A program made the position numbers and the translations under genes. The notes beneath the pieces were generated by a model that had not been told where the DNA came from, did not search any database, and saw nothing but the letters and a program-made list of their open reading frames with translations. From Microbispora sp. H13382 (GTDB lineage Bacteria > Actinomycetota > Actinomycetes > Streptosporangiales > Streptosporangiaceae), in NCBI RefSeq assembly GCF_014161445.1, contig NZ_JABBXA010000006.1, forward strand, positions 1 through 64,000: a DNA stretch of 64,000 nt. Direction: 5' to 3'. Position 1 is the first letter of the stretch. Each line of letters opens with the position of its first letter. Shown one piece after another: positions 26,304 through 34,501 of the stretch.

Positions 26304-26489
26304 TCAGTAGCGGGGCTTGCGGCTCATCGCGATGCCGGCGATGAGGAACACCACGCCGAGCCCGCCGTACACGAAGGCGTGGGTGGTGGCGGGCGGCTTC
26401 ACGCTGGCGTTGGCGATGGCCAGCCCGAGGCCCACCAGGCCGCTGATGTAGCAGAAGATCGCTAGAAAGATCTTCCAGAAGGGGCTCAT
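26304..26489 (-). CDS. 61-residue membrane protein, immunity candidate
   Basis: A small hydrophobic protein with two predicted membrane helices (about residues 6-26 and 38-55) and a basic tail SRKPRY. Its ATG overlaps the methyltransferase stop by 4 bases (ATGA), so it is translated as the third gene of the leftward operon with the P450 and methyltransferase. I know no family for it. Small membrane proteins in peptide clusters often protect the producer. That role is only inferred here. Confidence 0.75.
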   Translation of the reverse strand: MSPFWKIFLAIFCYISGLVGLGLAIANASVKPPATTHAFVYGGLGVVFLIAGIAMSRKPRY

Positions 26490-27328
26490 GACGTACTCCG
26501 TTCGGACTCGGCGGGACCACCCGGTGCGGTCCCGGCGACGACGAGGCCGAGCAACATGACCCAGGCGTCGGGGTCGGCGCGGAAACGCCGCCACCGGTCG
26601 GCCGCCAGGGCGAGCTCGGGCAGGGACAGGGCCCCGGAGGCGACCAGCGGCGCCAGCCGCTCCGGCCCCATGTGGGGGGCGAACGCCTCGGTGGGGCGGT
26701 CGTCGTTGGTGGTGGCGAACGGCCGCAGCACCACCTCGCGGAAGCCCGCGCGGCGCAGGATCCGGGTGAGCTTGCGGCCGATCAGCCGGTCGCCTCCGGC
26801 CTGGCGCTGCGCCCCGGCCATGCGGCCGTGGACGCCGGCCAGTTCCGGGTACATCGGGTCGGCCAGGCCCCACAGCATGCTGTCCACCTCGATCACGACC
26901 AGCCGCCCGCCCGGCCGCAGCACCCGCAGGGCCTCGGCCACCACCGCCGCGGGGTCGGCCACGTGCTGCAGGACGTACCGCAGCAGGACCGTGCCCACCA
27001 CGCCGTCCGCCAGCGGCAGCCGTACGGCGTCGCAGCCCATCAGGGGGACCCGGGCGTCCGCCGCGTGCGCCAGCAGCGCGGTGTCGATGTCGGCGGCCAC
27101 GATGGGCAGGTCCGGCAGCGCGGCCCGCAGCCGCCGCGTGACGGCGCCCGAGCCCGCCCCGAGCTCCAGCAGGGGGGCGGGGACGCCGACGTCGAGCAGG
27201 ACCCGCAGCTCCTCGTCGAAGGAGAGCTCCGCCTGGGCCTCCAGCCGTGCCAGCTCGCCGGACAGGCCTCCGGCGGTCGTCGTGGCCGGGTCGTAGGAGC
27301 CGGCGCTCACCCCGCTCGCCCCGCTCAT
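26486..27328 (-). CDS. SAM-dependent methyltransferase of the RiPP cluster
   Basis: A 280-residue class I methyltransferase. LLELGAGSGAVTRRL is motif I, IVAADIDTALL motif II, and VLLRYVLQHVADP with VLRPGGRLVVIEVD the later motifs. Its ATG overlaps the P450 stop by 4 bases. It probably methylates the processed core, for example at its N-terminus, a carboxylate or a hydroxyl made by the P450s. Which site cannot be read from sequence. The family assignment is by motifs only. Confidence 0.85.
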   Translation of the reverse strand: MSGASGVSAGSYDPATTTAGGLSGELARLEAQAELSFDEELRVLLDVGVPAPLLELGAGSGAVTRRLRAALPDLPIVAADIDTALLAHAADARVPLMGCDAVRLPLADGVVGTVLLRYVLQHVADPAAVVAEALRVLRPGGRLVVIEVDSMLWGLADPMYPELAGVHGRMAGAQRQAGGDRLIGRKLTRILRRAGFREVVLRPFATTNDDRPTEAFAPHMGPERLAPLVASGALSLPELALAADRWRRFRADPDAWVMLLGLVVAGTAPGGPAESERSTS

Positions 27329-28644
27329 CTGGGCCTCGGGACCATCAGCATGCCGTGCCGGGGGCGCAGCGTGACGAGGGCCTCGGGCTCGACGGGGAAG
27401 CCGGGGACGAGCTCCGGGCGCACGCCGCGCAGCAGTACGGCCAGCACGAGAGTGGCCTCGACCATCGCGAAGTGGCGGCCCACGCACACCCGCGGACCAC
27501 CGCCGAAGGGGAGGTACTGGTGCCCCGCGTGGGTGTGCTCGGCCGTGAACCGGTCCGGTGCGTACGTCTCCGGGTCGTGCCAGTACCGCGGATCCCGGTG
27601 GAGTACGTACGGGCTGACGCACACGAGCGTGCCGGGCGGTATCGGGTAGCCGCCGACGACGTCGGCCTCGACGGAGCGCCGGGAGATGAGCCACACGGGC
27701 GGGTACAGCCGCATGGCCTCCTTGATCGCCCGCTGGCAGGCCGCCAGCCGGGGCAGGTCGGCCGCGGTGGCGGTCCGGTCCCCGCCCAGCACCTCGTCCA
27801 CCTCCGCGCGCACCGCCCGCGCGACATCGGGGTGGCGGTCGAGGAGGTAGAGCGTCCAGGTCAGCGCCTTGGCCGTGGTCTCGTGCCCGGCCATGACGAT
27901 CGTCAGCACCTGGTCGCGCAGGTCGGTCGCGGTCATCGCGTGCCCCGAGGCCAGCATCGCGCCGAGCAGGTCGTCGCCCTCCTGGCCGGTGGCCCGCCGG
28001 GCGGCCACGATCGCCCGCGTGACACCGTCGAGGAACGCCTTCGCCCGGCGGAACCCCTCCCTGCCGCCTCCCTCGGACGCGGGGTCGAAGTGGCCGATGA
28101 AACGGTTGACCTCGTCCACCGCCCGTCCGAAGCCGTCTCCGACGCCCGCGATGTCGGCGCCGAGCATGGCCCGTGCGAGGACGGTGAGCGTGAGAGAAGT
28201 CAGGTCGTGGTCGACCCGGACCGCCGCGCCCTCCTCACCGGCCCGCCGCCACCGCTCGGTCAGGCCGGCCGCGGCGTCGGTCATGATCTGGTCGAACCGC
28301 TCGACCTCGGTCGGGCGGAAGGCCGGGGCGATCATCTTGCGCTGCCGGGCCCACTCCTCGCCGCCGCTGGTCAGCAGGCCGTTGCCGAGCAGAGGACGCA
28401 GCATGTCGTCGTCGGGCGTGCGGTCCTTGGTGTAGTTGGCGCCGTTGTCCTTCAGCACGTGCCGGGCCAGGTCGGGCCGGTGCAGCATGTAGACCGGCCC
28501 GGTCTCCGTCTCGTGCCTGGTCACGTCGCCGTAGGCGGCCATCTCGGTGACGAAGCGCAGCGGGGCCTCCCGCATCGCGCGCAGACTCTGGGCGCCCTGC
28601 GGCCCCGGTGGCAGGGATACGTATCGATTGTGCGTACCGGCCAT
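27325..28644 (-). CDS. cytochrome P450 of the RiPP cluster
   Basis: A 439-residue P450 with all usual motifs: AGHETT (252-257) in the I helix, E309-x-x-R312 in the K helix, and FGGGPRVCVG with haem ligand Cys387. The GGGPR-type haem loop and a length above the usual 400 residues resemble the bacterial P450s closest to eukaryotic CYP4-like enzymes. ATG 28644 is preached by GGGGGTGGG; GTG 28650 is possible. It is first in a leftward operon with the methyltransferase and small membrane protein, divergent from the precursor gene, so it very likely oxidises the peptide. Confidence 0.9.
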   Translation of the reverse strand: MAGTHNRYVSLPPGPQGAQSLRAMREAPLRFVTEMAAYGDVTRHETETGPVYMLHRPDLARHVLKDNGANYTKDRTPDDDMLRPLLGNGLLTSGGEEWARQRKMIAPAFRPTEVERFDQIMTDAAAGLTERWRRAGEEGAAVRVDHDLTSLTLTVLARAMLGADIAGVGDGFGRAVDEVNRFIGHFDPASEGGGREGFRRAKAFLDGVTRAIVAARRATGQEGDDLLGAMLASGHAMTATDLRDQVLTIVMAGHETTAKALTWTLYLLDRHPDVARAVRAEVDEVLGGDRTATAADLPRLAACQRAIKEAMRLYPPVWLISRRSVEADVVGGYPIPPGTLVCVSPYVLHRDPRYWHDPETYAPDRFTAEHTHAGHQYLPFGGGPRVCVGRHFAMVEATLVLAVLLRGVRPELVPGFPVEPEALVTLRPRHGMLMVPRPR

Positions 28645-28663
28645 GCCCACCCCCAGTTTTCAG

Positions 28664-28718
28664 TAATACGTATTCTCCGGGGAATTGCGCATGCGATTCA
28701 CGGCCAATACGTACCGGG
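28664..28718. promoter_or_regulatory. TACGTA-type boxes between the P450 and precursor genes
   Basis: TAATACGTATTCTCCGG (28664-28680), which includes the perfect palindrome AATACGTATT, and CAATACGTACCGGG (28705-28718). They lie in the 230-base divergent region and resemble the boxes at 16275-16386 and 36193-36240. Confidence 0.55.
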
Positions 28719-28874
28719 TGATATTTCCTGATCGGAGCATAGTCTCCGTCGTGCACGGCCTCAATACTTATGCCCCGGCGCGAAAATTAAGTCTGTCCCG
28801 GACTTCCCGGCCGTGTAAGACTCCATTTTGAAAGCGGCGAAACACAACGCCGCGAAAAAGCCGGGAGGCATGTC

Positions 28875-29267
28875 ATGTCTTTGGACCCGAGGCAGCGCGC
28901 GGAATTCGTGAACGCGTACACCCGCGTTCTGATCACGGCGTGGTCGAGTGAGGAATACTCGGCGCGGCTGGACTCCGACCCCCGCTCGGCCCTGGCCGAG
29001 TCCGGTCTGGAGCTGCCCGCGGGAGCCGAGGTCGTGCTCGTCCGTAACATCCCCGAGGGCCACCACGACAGCAACATCGACGTACAGGTCGCGCTCTGGG
29101 AGCGGGGCCTCGAGACGGGCCGGTTCGAGCTGCACATCCCCGAGACGCCGCAGGTCGACATGGCCGAGCTGAGCGAGGGCGACCTCGACTCCATCGCGGC
29201 CGGCGCGAGCGCGCAGGAAGCGATCGACATCAACTGCTGCTGCTGCCCCTGCTGCTGCTGCACCTGA
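28875..29267 (+). CDS. NHLP-leader RiPP precursor with octacysteine core
   Basis: A 130-residue precursor. Residues 1-~105 are a leader of the nitrile hydratase alpha-subunit type (VLITAWSSEEYSARLDSDP near 18-36, LELPAGAEVVLVRNIPEG near 45-62). The leader ends with LDSIAAGA (104-111), a plausible C39 cleavage point after Gly110 or Ala111. The core is short: SAQEAIDIN then CCCCPCCCCT (121-130). Eight cysteines in two blocks of four around Pro125, all encoded by TGC, are ideal substrates for the cyclodehydratase. Thr130 could give a methyloxazole. A GGGAGG box lies 6 bases before the ATG. This single-copy gene is the product template. Confidence 0.95.
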   Translation: MSLDPRQRAEFVNAYTRVLITAWSSEEYSARLDSDPRSALAESGLELPAGAEVVLVRNIPEGHHDSNIDVQVALWERGLETGRFELHIPETPQVDMAELSEGDLDSIAAGASAQEAIDINCCCCPCCCCT

Positions 29268-29295
29268 CATCACGACCCACTCGGAGGACCAGGCC

Positions 29296-30240
29296 ATGTC
29301 CACGGTCGCCGACCAGGCGAATCCCGTCCACGTGCGCTCCCTGCGCAAGCGGTACGGTCCGGTGAACGCGGTCGAGGAGGTGGACCTCGACGTGCGGAGC
29401 GGCGAGGTGTTCGCCCTCCTCGGGCCGAACGGCGCCGGCAAGACCACCACGGTGGAGATCCTGGTGGGCGTTCGCCGGCGGACCTCCGGCGACGTGCGCG
29501 TCCTCGGCCGCGACCCGGCCGAGGACGCGCCCGAGTGGCGCGCCCGGATCGGTGTCGTCCCCCAGACGACGGGGGCGTACACCGATCTGACCGTACGCGA
29601 GGTGGTCGAGCACTTCGCGTCGTTCTATCCCGCGCCGCTGCCGGTGGCCGAGGTGATCGACATGGTCGGCCTCGGCAAGCAGGCGCGCAAGCAGGCGCAG
29701 ACGCTCTCCGGCGGCCAGGCGCGGCGGCTCGACGTCGCGGTCGGCGTCGTCGGAGACCCCGATCTGATCTTCCTGGACGAGCCGACGACGGGGCTCGACC
29801 CCGTCGCCCGCCGTGAGGCGTGGGACCTCGTCCGCTATTTCACCGGCCGGGGCAAGACCACCGTGCTGACCACCCACTACCTGGACGAGGTCGAGGCGCT
29901 GGCGCAGCGCGCGGCCGTCATCGTCAACGGGCGGGTCGTCGAGTCGGGCCCGGTGACGGAGCTGGGCGGCCGGCGCGCGACGCCCGCGGCGGTGAGCTTC
30001 GCCAGGACGGACGGGCTCGGCGCGAGCCTGCCCGCGCTGCCGGGCGACGCCGTGGTGGAGGAGGCGGAGGGCCTGGTCGTCGTGCGTACGCACCATCCCA
30101 CCGAGGCCATGGCCGCGCTGCTGCCCTGGGCGGCCTCCTCCGGCGTCCGCGAACTGCCGGACCTGCGCATCCACCGGCCGTCGCTGGAGGAGATCTACCT
30201 GGACCTCATCCGGAGCAACCAGGAAGGCGGTGTCGTGTGA
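29296..30240 (+). CDS. ABC transporter ATPase, DrrA-like efflux
   Basis: A 314-residue ATPase with Walker A GPNGAGKTT, signature LSGGQARRLDVAVGVVGDP, Walker B LIFLDEP and a C-terminal extension ending in LEEIYLDLIR. This is typical of daunorubicin-resistance type (DrrA) drug exporters. It starts 28 bases after the precursor stop behind a GGAGG box and shares a base with the next gene. Since leader-linked export is already provided by the NHLP system, this pump is more likely to clear the mature product from the producer cell. That is inference. Confidence 0.9.
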   Translation: MSTVADQANPVHVRSLRKRYGPVNAVEEVDLDVRSGEVFALLGPNGAGKTTTVEILVGVRRRTSGDVRVLGRDPAEDAPEWRARIGVVPQTTGAYTDLTVREVVEHFASFYPAPLPVAEVIDMVGLGKQARKQAQTLSGGQARRLDVAVGVVGDPDLIFLDEPTTGLDPVARREAWDLVRYFTGRGKTTVLTTHYLDEVEALAQRAAVIVNGRVVESGPVTELGGRRATPAAVSFARTDGLGASLPALPGDAVVEEAEGLVVVRTHHPTEAMAALLPWAASSGVRELPDLRIHRPSLEEIYLDLIRSNQEGGVV

Positions 30241-31097
30241 TGAGCGCTCCCAACGCGGCCCTCACCAGCGAAGGCGGCGCGGTGGTGCTCGATCCCGTCC
30301 GCTCCGCCGTGTGGCGGGCGGCCGTCTCGCGGTCGTCGGTCGAGCTCAAGTCGTTCTTCCGCAACCGGCAGTCGCTGGTCTTCACCCTGCTGCTGCCCGT
30401 CGTGCTGCTGGTCGTCCTCGGCTCCATCTTCTCGGGGACCGTGCCCGGCACCCACACCGACTTCAAGCAGATGTTCATCGCGGGCATCATCGCCTGCGGC
30501 GTGATGAGCGTCAGCTTCAACGGGCTGGCCATCAGCATCGCGATCGAGCGCGACACCGGGATGATCCGCAGGCTGGCCTCCAGCCCGATGCCGAAGTCCG
30601 CCTACTTCGTCGGCAAGGTGGCGAGGGTGGCCGTGACCGGCACCCTGGAGACGCTGCTGCTGCTGGCCGTCGGCGTGCTGGCGTTCGGGCTGCCGCTGCC
30701 CTCGACCGCCGCCCGCTGGGAGACGCTCGTGTGGGTGCTGATGCTCGGGGCCGTGGCCTGCACGCTGCTGGCCGTGGCCTTCAGCTCGGTCATCCCCAAC
30801 GCCCGGTCGGCGTCGGCCATCGTCACGCTGCCGTTCCTGGTGCTGCAGTTCATCTCGGGGGTGTTCTTCCCCTACAGCCAGCTGCCGTCGTGGATGCAGA
30901 CGGTGGCGGCGCTGTTCCCGCTCAAGTGGATGACCCAGGGGCTGCGCTCGGTGTTCCTGCCGAACGACTTCGCCCGTGTCGAGCCCGCGGGCGTGTGGGA
31001 GCTCGACCGCGTCGCGCTGGTGCTGGCCGCGTGGTGCCTGGCCGGGCTCGCGCTGAGCTTCCTGACCTTCCGCTGGCGTGGGCCGAACGTCCGCTGA
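30240..31097 (+). CDS. ABC-2 type permease, DrrB-like efflux
   Basis: A 285-residue membrane protein with about six helices ([65 protein letters not shown], and a last helix near the C-terminus). It is the partner of the ATPase encoded before it; the stop and start overlap as TGATG at 30238-30242. ABC-2 permeases of this kind export small hydrophobic drugs. It ends 13 bases before the converging P450 gene. Confidence 0.9.
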   Translation: MSAPNAALTSEGGAVVLDPVRSAVWRAAVSRSSVELKSFFRNRQSLVFTLLLPVVLLVVLGSIFSGTVPGTHTDFKQMFIAGIIACGVMSVSFNGLAISIAIERDTGMIRRLASSPMPKSAYFVGKVARVAVTGTLETLLLLAVGVLAFGLPLPSTAARWETLVWVLMLGAVACTLLAVAFSSVIPNARSASAIVTLPFLVLQFISGVFFPYSQLPSWMQTVAALFPLKWMTQGLRSVFLPNDFARVEPAGVWELDRVALVLAAWCLAGLALSFLTFRWRGPNVR

Positions 31098-31109
31098 CCA
31101 CCCCTCGGG

Positions 31110-32273
31110 TCAGGAGAGCCGGATCCGGAACTCGCCCAGCCGCCGCGGCACGAGCACGGGCGCCCAGGCCGGCGGGTCTCCGTCCGCGCGGATCGCGGGG
31201 AAGCGCTCGGCCAGGCCGCGCAGCAGCAGCGCGCCGGCCTGCCGGACGAGGGGCGCGCCCAGACAGAAATGGGTGCCGGCGCCGAAGGCGAGGTGGGGAT
31301 TGGGAGACCGGGTCAGCACCAGGTCGCCCGGACGGTCGAAGACGTCCGGGTCCCGGTTGGCCGCCGCGACCACCGCGAGCACCCGCGCCCCGGCGGGGAT
31401 CACCGCGCGCCCGAAGGACACCTCGGCGGTCGTCACCCTCGCCGTGAAGGGAATCGGGGCCTCCAGCCGCAGCAGCTCGTCGACCGCCGTACGGGCCAGG
31501 TCGTCGCCGCCGTCGCGCAGGGCGGCCAGCGCCTCGGGACGGGGCAGCAGCCAGAACAGCGCGTTGCCCACCATCTCGGCCAGCGGGCGCCAGCCGCCGA
31601 CGACGGCCAGCGAGAGGATGCCCAGCATCTCCGGCCGGGTCAGCCGCTCGTCCGCGGCCAGCCGCGCGATCGACCCCCCGGGCCCGCGCGCCACGTGCGC
31701 GTCGAGGAAACGGGTCAGCTCGCCCATGGCCGCGCGGCCCTCCCGCGCGGCCTGGGGCCCCGCCAGCGGGTCGAGGTTGACCGAGGCCCGGCGCGCCAGG
31801 TCCGCGAAGGCCGTCTCGTCCTCGCGCGGCAACAGCAGCGTCCGGGCCAGCACGCCGGTCGCGAACGGCTCGCCGATATGCCGGGTGACCTCGGCCGCGC
31901 CCGCGAGCCCGTCGAGCAGGCCGTCGACGACGGCGGCGAGATCGCCGGCGAGCTCGCGCACCGCGGCGGGTCCGAGCAGGGCCGTGCCGGGGGCGCGCAG
32001 CCGGTTGTGGTCAGGGGGGTCGGTGGTCAGCATCGAGGCGGGCAGGTCGTCGTCCCGCACCCGCTCGCGCTGGCCCAGGGCCGCCGAGAACCGGGGATCC
32101 TTGAGCGCGCTCGCGCAGTGCTCGTGGGCCGTCAGCAGCCACATCCGGGACGTCACGTCGAAGTGGACCGGGTCGTTGGCCCGCAGCCAGTCGTACGCGG
32201 GGTACGGATCGGCCCTGCCGGCCGGCGAGAACGGATGGGCCAGACCGGCGGGAAGCCGGCGGAGAGCTGTCAT
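31110..32273 (-). CDS. atypical cytochrome P450 of the RiPP cluster
   Basis: A 387-residue P450 with a normal K helix (E266-x-x-R269), PERF-like region and haem loop FGAGTHFCLG with Cys337. The I helix is abnormal: where AGxETT is expected it reads VGGWRP (225-230). The acid and the threonine that normally deliver protons for oxygen activation are both replaced. This predicts slow ordinary hydroxylation or a different reaction, such as use of peroxide, radical coupling, or substrate-assisted proton delivery. It is transcribed alone and diverges from the FAD oxidase operon. Confidence 0.88.
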   Translation of the reverse strand: MTALRRLPAGLAHPFSPAGRADPYPAYDWLRANDPVHFDVTSRMWLLTAHEHCASALKDPRFSAALGQRERVRDDDLPASMLTTDPPDHNRLRAPGTALLGPAAVRELAGDLAAVVDGLLDGLAGAAEVTRHIGEPFATGVLARTLLLPREDETAFADLARRASVNLDPLAGPQAAREGRAAMGELTRFLDAHVARGPGGSIARLAADERLTRPEMLGILSLAVVGGWRPLAEMVGNALFWLLPRPEALAALRDGGDDLARTAVDELLRLEAPIPFTARVTTAEVSFGRAVIPAGARVLAVVAAANRDPDVFDRPGDLVLTRSPNPHLAFGAGTHFCLGAPLVRQAGALLLRGLAERFPAIRADGDPPAWAPVLVPRRLGEFRIRLS

Positions 32274-32390
32274 CGGCGGTCCTTCGGGGCTGAGGACACA
32301 AGATCACGGCATCGCCACGCTACTACAGGGCGGCCGCCATCGGGATCAATGCGAGCAACTGCTGACCGAACGGGCCTATGGGAGGCTGCG

Positions 32391-33575
32391 ATGCGGGTCG
32401 ATGTAGTGGTCGTCGGCGCGGGGGTGAGCGGGCTGACCGCGGCGCGGCGGTTGAGTGACGCCGGGCTGGCCGTCGCGGTGGTCGAGGCCAGGGACCGCGT
32501 CGGCGGCCGGGTGCGCACGCACCGGCCGGGCGGCGACGAGCCGGCCCTCGAGCTTGGCGCCCAGGTGGTCCACGGTGACCGCAATCCGGTCTGGGACGTG
32601 CTGGAACCGGACGCGGCCGAACCGGTCAGCCCCGGCCGGGCGCTCGTCGCGACGGCGGGCCGGGTGCTGCCGCTGGGCGTGCTCGCCCGGCTGGGCAACC
32701 CGCCGTGGGCCGTGGAGCAGAGCCTGCTGGACGGGCAGGGGGAGGACGTGCCCGCGGCCGGGCGGCTCACCCGCGGCGACCAGGCCGAGTGGCTGCGGCA
32801 GAACTGGGCGGCCGACCCGGAGTCGCTCAGCACGGCGGGCATGGCGGCGGGACGCCGCGCCGACGACGTCGGCGAGGGCCGCTTCGCCGTCCGCGGAGGG
32901 TTCGACCTGCTGCCCGGCGCACTGGCCCGCGGGCTCGACGTGCACTGCGGGAGCCCGGTCAGGAGCATCACGTGGGCGCGCGGCCGGGTGGAGGCCCGCC
33001 TCGACGAAGGCGCGGTCATGGCCGCGGCGGCCGTGGTGACCGTGCCTCCGCCCGTCGTCGCCGGCGGGGCTCTCGCGATCGCGGACCTGCCGTCCCGCAA
33101 GCGGGCGGCGGCCGAGTCGCTGCGCCTCGGCGACGCGTGGTGCGCGGTGCTCACGCTCTGCCGGCCCGCCCCGGAGTCGGCCGTCGTGTTCGACGCCGAG
33201 GGCGGCCTGGGATTCGTGACCTCCACCGCAGGCAGCACACGGGTCCTGGTGGTGGCCAAGGCCGGGGCCGCCGCGCGGGCGCGCGAAGCGGCGCGCGAGG
33301 GACCGCCCCCGCTGGGCCGGGTGCTGCCCTGGGCCGGGGACGCCCGGCCCGAGCACGTCGAGGCGGCCGACTGGGGCGCGGACGCCTGGGCGACAGGGGC
33401 GTTCACCTACCCCCGCGTCGGCGCCCTGTGGGCACGGGCCGCGTGGGCGGAACCGGTGAGCGAAACGGTGTTCTTCGCGGGCGAGGCCACGGCGGCCGGC
33501 GTCCCGATGGTGCAGGCGGCGATGGCCAGCGGAAGGCGCGCGGCCGGAGAGGTCCTGGAGGCGGTAGGGCGATGA
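32391..33575 (+). CDS. FAD-dependent amine oxidase-like protein
   Basis: A 394-residue flavoprotein of the monoamine oxidase/phytoene desaturase superfamily. The N-terminus VVVVGAGVSGLTAARRL is the FAD-binding fold, ARDRVGGRVRT follows the second strand, and VFFAGEATAAGVPMVQAAMASGRRAA near the end completes the FAD site. It would oxidise C-N or C-C bonds. The N-terminal amine or a side chain of the core is a possible substrate. It is first in a four-gene rightward operon and overlaps the Rieske gene by 4 bases. GGGAGG lies before the ATG. Confidence 0.87.
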   Translation: MRVDVVVVGAGVSGLTAARRLSDAGLAVAVVEARDRVGGRVRTHRPGGDEPALELGAQVVHGDRNPVWDVLEPDAAEPVSPGRALVATAGRVLPLGVLARLGNPPWAVEQSLLDGQGEDVPAAGRLTRGDQAEWLRQNWAADPESLSTAGMAAGRRADDVGEGRFAVRGGFDLLPGALARGLDVHCGSPVRSITWARGRVEARLDEGAVMAAAAVVTVPPPVVAGGALAIADLPSRKRAAAESLRLGDAWCAVLTLCRPAPESAVVFDAEGGLGFVTSTAGSTRVLVVAKAGAAARAREAAREGPPPLGRVLPWAGDARPEHVEAADWGADAWATGAFTYPRVGALWARAAWAEPVSETVFFAGEATAAGVPMVQAAMASGRRAAGEVLEAVGR

Positions 33576-34501
33576 GTGTTGCGGTGCACACGGGCTGGTA
33601 TCTGCTGGCGTTCGAGGAGGAGCTGGCCGAGGGACTGACGCCCCTGCGGCTCGGCGGGCGCAGGCTGCTCGCCGTACGGGACGGGTCGGGTGTCCGCGTG
33701 TTCGACGGGCTGTGCCCGCACCGGGGGGCGTCGCTCGGCCACGGCGGCAAACTGGACGGTGACTGCGTCATCTGCCCCTTCCACGGCAAGCGGGTGGCGC
33801 TCGGGGACACGGCCAGGCGCTGGTCGGTCGCCGAGTACGCCGTCGAGCGGGCGGGCGCGGCGGTGTTCGTGCGGCTGTCCGCGGACGACGACCGGGGCTT
33901 CCAGCGGACCATCAAAGAGGTGGCGGACGGCAACCTGGTCGTCGGTGCGGTGATCCAGCCGGTGGCGGTCCCCTCGGAGTACGTGGTGGAGAACGCCTTC
34001 GACGCGGAGCACTTCCACCAGGTCCACCTCGTGCCGCGCGTGATCGGCATGCGCGTCGCGCCCGGCCCCGACGGCGAGCTGGCGATCGAGGGGGAGTTCC
34101 GCACCAAGGCCCCGCCATGGGAGCGGGAGCGCCGCCTCGACTTCGCCTCACGGTTCTACGCCCGGGCCTTCAGCCCCAGCCTCGTGGTGACGGAACTGGG
34201 CACCGCGGACGCGCCGTACACGATCATCACGGGCGCCGTGCCGACTCCCGAGGGCTGCGTCGGGCGGGTCGCCATCGCGTTGCCGCCGGAGCGGGCCGAG
34301 GCGCTCGACGCGCTGGTCCACGGCGCGCGGTACGCCTTCGAGCAGGACCGCGTCGTCTGGGACCATCTCGATCCCGGCGCGCCGCAGCGGTACGACGCCG
34401 GCGACCGGCCCGTGCTGGCCTTCCGCCGGTTCTGCGCCACCTTCGGCGCCGTCGCGCCTCCCGGAGCCCCTGCCACGACCGGGACGGGGGGAGCGGCGTG
34501 A
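33572..34501 (+). CDS. Rieske 2Fe-2S non-haem iron oxygenase
   Basis: A 309-residue oxygenase. Residues 48-71 (CPHRG to CPFH) bind the Rieske cluster through Cys48, His50, Cys68 and His71. The catalytic iron is held by Asp144, His147 and His152 (DAEHFHQVH). The type resembles pheophorbide a oxygenase, VanA and KshA monooxygenases. It needs an outside reductase, and none is encoded in this cluster. Overlaps with both neighbours (ATGA and TGATG) show tight coupling. It probably hydroxylates or demethylates the cluster product. The substrate is unknown. Confidence 0.9.
   Translation: MSVAVHTGWYLLAFEEELAEGLTPLRLGGRRLLAVRDGSGVRVFDGLCPHRGASLGHGGKLDGDCVICPFHGKRVALGDTARRWSVAEYAVERAGAAVFVRLSADDDRGFQRTIKEVADGNLVVGAVIQPVAVPSEYVVENAFDAEHFHQVHLVPRVIGMRVAPGPDGELAIEGEFRTKAPPWERERRLDFASRFYARAFSPSLVVTELGTADAPYTIITGAVPTPEGCVGRVAIALPPERAEALDALVHGARYAFEQDRVVWDHLDPGAPQRYDAGDRPVLAFRRFCATFGAVAPPGAPATTGTGGAA

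Noticed and set aside
28875..29267. The precursor as a true nitrile hydratase subunit
   Set aside because: It is far shorter than the ~200-residue subunit, lacks the metal-binding CxxCSC claw in place and has no beta subunit gene nearby. The polycysteine tail is a RiPP core.
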